Shown here piece after piece: positions 34,110 to 40,329 of a stretch of 40,329 nucleotides of DNA. Numbering within the stretch: position 1 is the stretch's first letter; each line of letters opens with the position of its first letter. Below the pieces are notes generated by a model. The model did not search any database and was not told the DNA's origin. It saw only the letters and a program-made list of their open reading frames with translations. The DNA is from Nitrosospira sp. (GTDB lineage Bacteria > Pseudomonadota > Gammaproteobacteria > Burkholderiales > Nitrosomonadaceae), in NCBI GenBank assembly GCA_026399575.1, contig JAPLQS010000078.1, forward strand, positions 1 through 40,329, in the 5' to 3' direction. The position numbers and the translations under genes were made by a program.

Positions 34110-35666
34110 TCAATGCCTGAAATGCCGCACCCCGGTGAATACCATTGCCACGCCCTGCTCATCCGCAGCGGCGATAACTTCCGCGTCGCGCATGCTGCCG
34201 CCGGGCTGAATGACCGCTCGGGCACCCGCCTGAACCACCACATCCAGCCCGTCACGGAATGGGAAAAATGCATCCGACGCAACCACCGAACCATCCAGCG
34301 AGAGTCCCGCATTCTGTGCCTTGATCGTGGCAATGCGCGCGCTGTCCACCCGGCTCATCTGTCCTGCGCCCACGCCCAGTGTCTGGCCGTTGGCACAAAA
34401 CACGATGGCATTGGATTTGACGAATTTCGCCACGCGCCATGCAAACAGCAAGTCCTGCAACTGCTGCGGTGTGGGTTGCGCTTTGGTCACTACTTTCAGT
34501 TGAGCGGAAGTGACATTGAGATTATCCGGGGTCTGTACCAGCAATCCGCCCCCCACGCGCTTGAAGTCCAGCGCATTGCCGCCTGCCTGCAACGGCAGAG
34601 TCAGTACGCGCACGTTGGTTTTCTGGGCAAGAATCTGTTTTGCTTCATTGGTTACTTCCGGCGCAATCACCACTTCGACGAATTGCTTGATCACCGCCCC
34701 AGCCGTAGCGCCGTCCAGTATGCGGTTGAAAGCGATGATGCCGCCAAAAGCGGAAGTCGGATCAGTGGCCAGTGCCAGTTGGTAGGCGGCAAGCGGCGTA
34801 GCAGCCACGGCCACACCGCACGGATTGGCATGCTTGATGATCACGCAGGCGGGCAGGTCGAGCGTCTTGACGCATTCCCACGCTGCATCCGCATCGGCGA
34901 TGTTGTTATATGACAATTCCTTGCCTTGTATCTGGTGGTAGCTGGCAAGGCTGCCGGGAGCGGGCGCAAGATCGCGATAGAATGCGGCTTGCTGGTGCGG
35001 ATTTTCGCCGTAACGCAAGTCCTGGGCAACACTGAAATTGAGATTGAGCTGCTCGGGGAAAGTGCGCTGACCGTCTGGTTCAATGGCAGTAAGATAGTTG
35101 CTGATGGCGCTGTCGTAAGCAGCAGTATGCGAAAACGCCTTTTGCGCAAGCCGGAAACGAAACTCCTGCCGCACCTCGCCACCGGTTGACTTCATTTCCG
35201 CCAGCAGCGCGGCATAATCTGCCGGATCGGTCACCACTGCCACATGCCGGTGATTCTTTGCCGCTGCGCGCACCATGGTCGGGCCGCCGATATCGATGTT
35301 TTCGATGGCGTCTGCCAGACTGCAACCAGGTTTGGCCACGGTCTGGCTGAAGGGGTAAAGATTCACTACTACCAGTTCGATGGTTGGAATCACCGCCCGT
35401 TCCAGCGCCGTCATATGCTCCGGCATATCTCTACGCGCCAGGATGCCGGCATGAATTTTCGGATGCAGGGTTTTGACGCGTCCATCGAGCATTTCCGGAA
35501 AAGCGGTGTAATCACCGACTTCGGTGACCGCCACACCGGCATCCTGCAGCACCTTGGCGGTACCACCAGTGGAAAGTATGGTCACGCCGAATTGGCGCAA
35601 TCCAAGTGCCAACTCGACAATGCCGCTCTTGTCGGAAACACTGATCAGAGCTTGTTTGATGGTCAT
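34110..35666 (-). CDS. purH: Bifunctional AICAR formyltransferase/IMP cyclohydrolase
   Basis: 518 residues (E. coli 529). The N-terminal MGS-like IMP cyclohydrolase domain ([13 protein letters not shown] to about residue 190) is followed by the AICAR transformylase domain, with [21 protein letters not shown] and the [11 protein letters not shown] block. The ending [25 protein letters not shown] is characteristic. It catalyses the last two steps to IMP. It follows fis by 69 bp. A small ACGGC-TCGC-GCCGT hairpin without a T run lies between. Confidence 0.97.
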   Translation of the reverse strand: MTIKQALISVSDKSGIVELALGLRQFGVTILSTGGTAKVLQDAGVAVTEVGDYTAFPEMLDGRVKTLHPKIHAGILARRDMPEHMTALERAVIPTIELVVVNLYPFSQTVAKPGCSLADAIENIDIGGPTMVRAAAKNHRHVAVVTDPADYAALLAEMKSTGGEVRQEFRFRLAQKAFSHTAAYDSAISNYLTAIEPDGQRTFPEQLNLNFSVAQDLRYGENPHQQAAFYRDLAPAPGSLASYHQIQGKELSYNNIADADAAWECVKTLDLPACVIIKHANPCGVAVAATPLAAYQLALATDPTSAFGGIIAFNRILDGATAGAVIKQFVEVVIAPEVTNEAKQILAQKTNVRVLTLPLQAGGNALDFKRVGGGLLVQTPDNLNVTSAQLKVVTKAQPTPQQLQDLLFAWRVAKFVKSNAIVFCANGQTLGVGAGQMSRVDSARIATIKAQNAGLSLDGSVVASDAFFPFRDGLDVVVQAGARAVIQPGGSMRDAEVIAAADEQGVAMVFTGVRHFRH

Positions 35667-35735
35667 TTATTGGAACACAACTGAGGGTTGACGGCGCGAG
35701 CCGTTACTTTATTACCCGACCGCGCGTTTTGCTGC

Positions 35736-35972
35736 CTATTTGATCCGGTACTGCTTCATTTTGCTGCGCAAGGTATTGCGGTTGATACCCAGCAATTCAG
35801 CGGCGCGGGTCTGATTATCCCCGGCATATTTCAGCACCAGCTCAATCAGCGGTTTTTCCACGCTACGTATCACCATGTCATGCAGGGGATGCGGTTTCTC
35901 ACCATCCAGATCTTTGAGATAGCTTTCTACGGCCTTGCGTACGCAGCAGGCAATTTCGTTTTCTTTGATCAT
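35736..35972 (-). CDS. fis: Fis-family nucleoid/DNA-bending protein
   Basis: 78 residues, shorter than the 98 of E. coli Fis but usual for betaproteobacterial forms. The C-terminal helix-turn-helix (NQTRAAELLGINRNTLRSKMKQY) is nearly canonical. Its ATG overlaps the dusB stop (ATGA), the classical dusB-fis operon arrangement. It acts as a homodimer that bends DNA and modulates transcription. Confidence 0.93.
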   Translation of the reverse strand: MIKENEIACCVRKAVESYLKDLDGEKPHPLHDMVIRSVEKPLIELVLKYAGDNQTRAAELLGINRNTLRSKMKQYRIK

Positions 35973-36982
35973 GCAGCCAATTCCTCACGCTCAATATAAG
36001 TCAATCGCCGCCCATAACTGGCAAGCTCACTGAAAAATTTATTAACCGCCGCCATCTGTTGCTCGGTGGTTTGCAACTGGTTCATGGCATGACGAAACGC
36101 AGCCGAGCCAACCAGTCCCTTGGTGTACCAGGAGATGTGCTTGCGCGCGATGCGTACACCAGCGTATTCGCCATAAAAATCGTAAAGATCATGCAAATGG
36201 TTGATCAGTACATGATGAATCTCGCTTACTTCCGGCAGTGGCAGGTACTTGCCGGTGGCAAGATAATGGCTGATCTCGCGAAATATCCATGGTCGCCCCT
36301 GTGCAGCGCGGCCGATCATGACGGCATCCGCTTTAGTGTATGCGAGTACCTGCTTGACCTTCTCCGGCGTGGTGATATCACCGTTGGCAATGACCGGGAT
36401 TTTCACCATGGCTTTCACTGCTGCGATGGTATCGTATTCAGCATTGCCGGTATAGGCGCATGCGCGGGTGCGGCCGTGAATGGCAAGCGCCTGGACTCCC
36501 GCATTTTCTGCAATACGTGCCACAGCCAGCGCGTTTCTGTGCTGCGTGTCCCAACCGGTGCGAATTTTCAGGGTAACAGGAACATCCACCGCACCGACCA
36601 CCGCATCGAGTATTCTGCCCACCAACGATTCATTCTGCAATAAGGCGGAACCAGCCATCACGTTGCATATTTTTTTGGCCGGACAACCCATGTTGATATC
36701 TATGATCTGCGCGCCCTGCGCTACGTTGTAGCGAGCCGCTTCCGCCATCATTGCCGGATCGGCGCCCGCAATCTGCACCGAGATCGGATCAACTTCGCCC
36801 GCATGATCGGCGCGACGACGAGTCTTTTCCGAGCCCCACAGCAGCGAATTGCTCGACACCATTTCCGACACCGCCATACCCGCGCCCATGCTCTTGCACA
36901 ACTGCCGGAAAGGACGGTCAGTCACTCCCGCCATCGGCGCGACAATCAGGTTGTTTTTGAGAATATGAGGGCCGATTCGCAT
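35969..36982 (-). CDS. dusB: tRNA-dihydrouridine synthase B
   Basis: 337 residues. It begins with the FMN-binding TIM-barrel motif VAPMAGVTDRPFR and carries the catalytic Cys in DINMGCPAKKICN. LKIRTGWD, HGRTR and IANGDI strands follow in order, with GRAAQGRPWIF near the phosphate-binding end. It reduces uridine in the tRNA D-loop using FMN and NADPH. First gene of the operon with fis; about 400 bp of gene-free DNA precede it. Confidence 0.95.
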   Translation of the reverse strand: MRIGPHILKNNLIVAPMAGVTDRPFRQLCKSMGAGMAVSEMVSSNSLLWGSEKTRRRADHAGEVDPISVQIAGADPAMMAEAARYNVAQGAQIIDINMGCPAKKICNVMAGSALLQNESLVGRILDAVVGAVDVPVTLKIRTGWDTQHRNALAVARIAENAGVQALAIHGRTRACAYTGNAEYDTIAAVKAMVKIPVIANGDITTPEKVKQVLAYTKADAVMIGRAAQGRPWIFREISHYLATGKYLPLPEVSEIHHVLINHLHDLYDFYGEYAGVRIARKHISWYTKGLVGSAAFRHAMNQLQTTEQQMAAVNKFFSELASYGRRLTYIEREELAA

Positions 36983-37386
36983 GGTTCTGGTTCATTAAAT
37001 AACAAGACAAGTACGACAAAGTGCAACGGCAGCAGAAGGGGTGCAATTCTAAACCTGCGATGAAAATGTGGAAAGGAATTTAATGCTGAAGTACTCGTTT
37101 ATTTTAACAAGATTATCATTTATCAACTTGTCTCGGTTCGCGAGATCATTTTTATCCCGCTATTCGGAATAGACTGAACAGAATAGGCTGAATATAGCCT
37201 TTGTCAGATCAAGGAACTGTAGGAATTTTCTGACAAACTTTGTTATTTTTCTTGGAAACCCGGCTTTCTCAGATAATTACAGGAATAACCGAACAAAATT
37301 TCTTGCTTCCTGCCTATCGCGATCATTTCGATTTTGCCAGCAACGCGCTCCACGAAGGACTGGTTCAGTGGTTCCTTAGAAGTTCT
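36983..37386 (-). promoter_or_regulatory. Upstream region of dusB with an inverted-repeat motif
   Basis: 404 bp with no convincing gene. The imperfect palindrome TGTAGGAATTTTCTGACA lies at 37218-37235 on the + strand. Its left part TGTAGGAATT also occurs, on the - strand, in the tpsA leader near 29657-29666. This looks like a shared operator-type motif; the regulator is unknown. A further TTGTCAGATC element lies just before it (37201-37210). Confidence 0.4.
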
Positions 37387-38548
37387 TCAACCCCTTGCAC
37401 CAAACATCATACGGCGAGCGACGAAACGCTTGACCGGCGGCAGGCAATCGAGTGCGCTTAGTCCCAGGCTGCGCATGCTGCGCAACAAGGGATCGTCGTT
37501 GGAAAAAAGTTTAACCAGAGAGTCGGTGAACACCCGCCCTGCGCCACTGTCCATCTGCCGCCTGTGGCGGTATCTTGCCAGCATTGCAGGCGTGCCGGTC
37601 TCTGTCGTTGACGCGATGACTTCGTCGGCCAATTCCCAGGCATCGCGCAACCCCAGATTGAAGCCCTGTCCCGCAACCGGATGCAAGGTCTGTGCCGCAT
37701 TGCCTACCAACGCAACGCGTTGCGCCGTTACCGGATCGGCGTATTTGAGCGCCAACGGGAAACCCGAACGTTTGCTGGTATCGACGAAGTTGCCGAGGCG
37801 GTCACCGAAGTGATCATGCAATCGCGCAAGAAAAGCCGCATTGTCCAGACCAAGTATCTCCTGCGCCGCTGCCGGGGAAACAGTCCATACCAGCGCAAAA
37901 TGCTCGCCTGACGGCAACAGCGCCACCGGACCATCGGGAGTGAAGCGTTCATATGCCACGCCGCACTGGGGAAGTGCGGTCTTGATGCGTGCGACCACCG
38001 CCCATTGATGATATTCACGTACGTGCTGGGTTATCCCCTCGACCTGCCCACTGAGGCGGCCACCGTCAGCCAGCACCAGCAGCTTTGCGGTTGCCAGCTT
38101 TGTCACGCCGCCATGCTGAAACTCAACCTGCCCTTGTTCGGCACTTGTGTCCAGTCGCGTCACCTGAGCATCATCCAGATAATCAACGCCACAACCCTGC
38201 AGCGCCTCGTGCATCGCCCGGAACACATCATGGTGATTCACTACATAGCCCAATGCCGGCACCCCGACATCGCCGGCGGTCAATACGGTACGGCCGAAAC
38301 CGCCACGATTGGAAACATGTATGGTCGTAATGGGGGTGACTGCCGGCAGCGCCTGCCACACGCCCAGACGCTGCAGGATCAGATGACTGCCGTGTCAAGG
38401 CCAAGGGACGCATATCTTCAGTTTTTTCCGGCACCCCGCGCGCCTCCAGCAGCAGCGCCGCCACACCGCTGTCGCGCAATGCCAATGCCAGCGCCATGCC
38501 GACCGGGCCGCCGCCGATAATGATGAGGTCGTAATGGTCGCGCGTCAT
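37387..38548 (-). pseudogene. ubiH: UbiH-type FAD monooxygenase, frameshifted as read
   Basis: Two frames encode one protein. The first (38548 down to about 38395) has the FAD-binding start DLIIIGGGPVGMALALALR and RPLAL. The second (about 38390 to 37387) continues GSHLILQRLGVWQALPA and carries the family signature GNAAQTLHPVAGQGFNLGLRD. The join near 38391-38396 has four bases where six are expected, consistent with loss of one AC unit in an ACAC stretch (or one inserted base). Members hydroxylate the ubiquinone ring. The start is ATG 38548; a TTG at 38575 is the longer alternative. Sequencing error cannot be excluded. Confidence 0.82.
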
Positions 38549-38576
38549 CGTATGGTTAAGTACCTTTGCGTTCAAT

Positions 38577-38909
38577 TCATTTACTCTCTGTCCTGTCGCT
38601 TTTTATTTCTACGATTTCCGCGTCTTCGATTACCTGGTATTCACCCTCTGCTGCCGTCACGGATTGGTTCAATTTCCGTCGCAACCACCAGAGCCGCAAC
38701 CAGAAACCGGCAGCAGCGATCGCGAATAACCCCAGAAAAACGGCAAAAAAGAACATCCCCAGGGCGGCCAGGACGACGATTCCGGGAACCAGTACCAGAT
38801 AAAGCAGCCAGCGGTTGACGGGGGAAACACGCACGATTCGCTCTTCCGCAGCGCCCGTGTCCGCATTCCGGGATATATGCCTGATGATTATTTTCCGGTT
38901 GTCGTCCAT
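38577..38909 (-). CDS. Small membrane protein, unassigned
   Basis: 110 residues with two adjacent hydrophobic segments (LLYLVLVPGIVVLAALGMFF and FLGLFAIAAAGFWLRLWW) between a basic, Arg-rich N-terminus and an acidic C-terminal tail (about residues 85-110). This would place both ends in the cytoplasm with a tight hairpin in the membrane. I do not recognise a family. It begins 4 bp after pepP stops and ends 28 bp before ubiH starts, so it is probably co-transcribed with them. Confidence 0.75.
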   Translation of the reverse strand: MDDNRKIIIRHISRNADTGAAEERIVRVSPVNRWLLYLVLVPGIVVLAALGMFFFAVFLGLFAIAAAGFWLRLWWLRRKLNQSVTAAEGEYQVIEDAEIVEIKSDRTESK

Positions 38910-38913
38910 GACA

Positions 38914-40224
38914 TCATTGCCGCATAAGCTCTTCGATCTCAGTCACTGTCTTGGGCGCGGCTGCCGTCAATATCTCACATCCACTCTCTGTTACCGCCAC
39001 ATCGTCCTCGATGCGCACACCGATATTCCAGAAATGCTCCGGCACATTATCCGCCGGACGCAGATAGCAACCCGGTTCCACCGTCAGCGTCATGCCCGAC
39101 TGCAATGCGCGCCAGTCACCCTTGAGTTTGTATTCACCTGCATCGTGCACATCCAGCCCCAGCCAGTGGCCGGTACGATGCATGTAAAAACGTTTGTAAT
39201 CTTCCGACTGGATGACCGCGTCCACGCTGCCCTGACACAATCCCAGATCGATGAAACCCTGAGCCAGCACCCGCAACGCCGCCTCGTGCGGCGCATTCCA
39301 GAGGTTGCCTGGCCGTACTGCGGTGATCGCTGCCGCCTGCGCTGCCAGCACCAGTTGGTAAACATCCTGTTGCGCCGGGCTGAATTTTCCGTTTACCGGA
39401 AACGTGCGCGTGATGTCAGCAGCATAGCCGTCCAGTTCGCAGCCGGCGTCGATCAACAGCAGGTCGCCAGATTTAAGCTCTGCGTTGTTGTCAATATAAT
39501 GCAGTACGCAGGCGTTGGCGCCACCCGCGACGATGGGCGTGTAAGCGGGTGCCTGCGCGCCATGACGGCGGAACTCGTGCAGCAGCTCCGCCTCTACTTC
39601 GTGCTCATGCAATCCGGCGTGGGTTGCATGCATCGCCCGGCGGTGGGCGCCGCTCGAAATTTCCGCCGCGCGGCGCATGATTTGCAGCTCTTCCGCGCTT
39701 TTGAACAAACGCATCTCATCCAGCAGCAGTCGAATGTCATGAATTGCAGACGGTGCAGTGACACCGCTGCGCGCCTGTTCCCGCACTTGGTTGATCCAGC
39801 CAGTCACGCGCGCATCCCAAGCTGCATCCTGCCCCAAAGCACAATATACCGCAGGCTGGTCTGCCAGTAGCTTGGGCAGTATCTCGTCCAGTCGGGAGAT
39901 GGAATAAGTCTCATCGAAACTGAATGCCGCGCATGCAGCCTCTGGGCCATGGCGAAATCCGTCCCAGATTTCGCGCTCCCTATCCTTGTCGCGGCAAAAC
40001 AGAATCTGCTTGAGTTCACTCCCAGCGGTTCCCGCTACCAGCACCAGCAGCGCCTCCGGTTCGCCGAAACCTGTCAGATAATAGAAGTAGCTGTCGAAAC
40101 GATAAGGATAATGCGCGTCCCGGCTGCGCACTCGTTCCGGCGAAGCGGGAACAATCGCCACCCCTTGCTGCATCTGTGCTGCCAGACGCCGGCGGCGTTC
40201 GCTGAAAGATTTAATCGGGATCAT
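38914..40224 (-). CDS. pepP: Xaa-Pro aminopeptidase (M24B)
   Basis: 436 residues, close to E. coli PepP (441). The N-terminal AMP_N domain (ERRRRLAAQMQQGVAIVPAS ... YFYYLTGF) is followed by the pita-bread metalloprotease domain. Metal ligands appear in order: the two Asp in LLIDAGCELDGYAADITR, the His in MHRTGHWLGLDVHD, Glu in TVEPGCY and Glu in VRIEDDVAV. It removes N-terminal residues ahead of proline in the cytoplasm. It is 46 bp behind the nucleotidyltransferase end and 4 bp ahead of the small membrane protein. Confidence 0.96.
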   Translation of the reverse strand: MIPIKSFSERRRRLAAQMQQGVAIVPASPERVRSRDAHYPYRFDSYFYYLTGFGEPEALLVLVAGTAGSELKQILFCRDKDREREIWDGFRHGPEAACAAFSFDETYSISRLDEILPKLLADQPAVYCALGQDAAWDARVTGWINQVREQARSGVTAPSAIHDIRLLLDEMRLFKSAEELQIMRRAAEISSGAHRRAMHATHAGLHEHEVEAELLHEFRRHGAQAPAYTPIVAGGANACVLHYIDNNAELKSGDLLLIDAGCELDGYAADITRTFPVNGKFSPAQQDVYQLVLAAQAAAITAVRPGNLWNAPHEAALRVLAQGFIDLGLCQGSVDAVIQSEDYKRFYMHRTGHWLGLDVHDAGEYKLKGDWRALQSGMTLTVEPGCYLRPADNVPEHFWNIGVRIEDDVAVTESGCEILTAAAPKTVTEIEELMRQ

Positions 40225-40270
40225 GGAAAGGGATTCTCACAGGATTTGCCGGATAAAGCAAAGCATCGCT

Positions 40271-40329
40271 TCAGCCACTCTTGAGCCGGTCATCGAGTAG
40301 GTGCAGACGATCCGGCGTGCCCACATCCA
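40271..40329 (-). CDS. C-terminus of a MurU-like NTP transferase (gene continues beyond the window)
   Basis: The last 18 residues read DVGTPDRLHLLDDRLKSG and end at a TGA (40271-40273). The DVGTPDRL end is the usual terminus of sugar-phosphate nucleotidyltransferases of the MurU/RfbA fold. Most of the gene lies outside the window, so no closer assignment is possible. Confidence 0.65.
   Translation of the reverse strand, partial: DVGTPDRLHLLDDRLKSG

Noticed and set aside
38815-39870. 351-codon + strand frame opposite pepP
   Set aside because: Antisense to a well-conserved M24 peptidase; no motifs of its own.

Overview
The window looks like the chromosome of a Gram-negative betaproteobacterium. 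Grounds are the dusB-fis, purH-purD and hemF order, a UbiH-type hydroxylase, a lipoprotein-dependent Liv transporter and a two-partner secretion (TPS) system. A member of the Nitrosomonadaceae (Nitrosospira/Nitrosomonas type) is my best guess, from gene order and protein style only.

Bases 1-9500 are accessory. The left edge holds the tail of an unidentified gene, then two copies of a ~150-bp repeat carrying twin hairpins, which flank an orphan XRE-type antitoxin. A PD-(D/E)XK-like nuclease gene and a TIR-like effector gene follow. Next comes an integron-type cassette array without an integrase in view. It holds three cassettes (an HExxH protein, a phospholipase-D-like protein and a PIN-like protein). 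The cassette ends are complementary to their own attC boxes, which is strong internal evidence. Beyond it lie an IS3-family transposase remnant, an AhpD-like gene, a complete IS1182-type insertion sequence with an AATT target duplication, tRNA-Lys(CTT), an untracked 31-residue membrane peptide gene and tRNA-Ala(CGC).

Bases 9578-14365 are a five-gene branched-chain amino-acid-type ABC transporter operon on the + strand (lipoprotein binding protein, LivH, LivM, LivG, LivF).

Bases 14387-31765 are a TPS locus on the - strand. The outer-membrane transporter gene tpsB lies 21 bp behind hemF. The giant exoprotein gene tpsA would encode about 5,007 residues but is interrupted twice as read here. One break is a single extra base in a GGGG run near 24866. 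The other is a perfect 68-bp tandem duplication at 16181-16316. The only two cysteines I see in the reconstructed exoprotein lie in its last 16 residues, recalling the anchoring end of HMW1-type adhesins.

Bases 31787-40329 are housekeeping genes on the - strand. In transcription order they are the end of a MurU-like nucleotidyltransferase, pepP, a small membrane protein, ubiH (frameshifted as read), dusB, fis, purH, purD and hemF. Most gaps after dusB are under 70 bp, so dusB to tpsB could be one long transcript.
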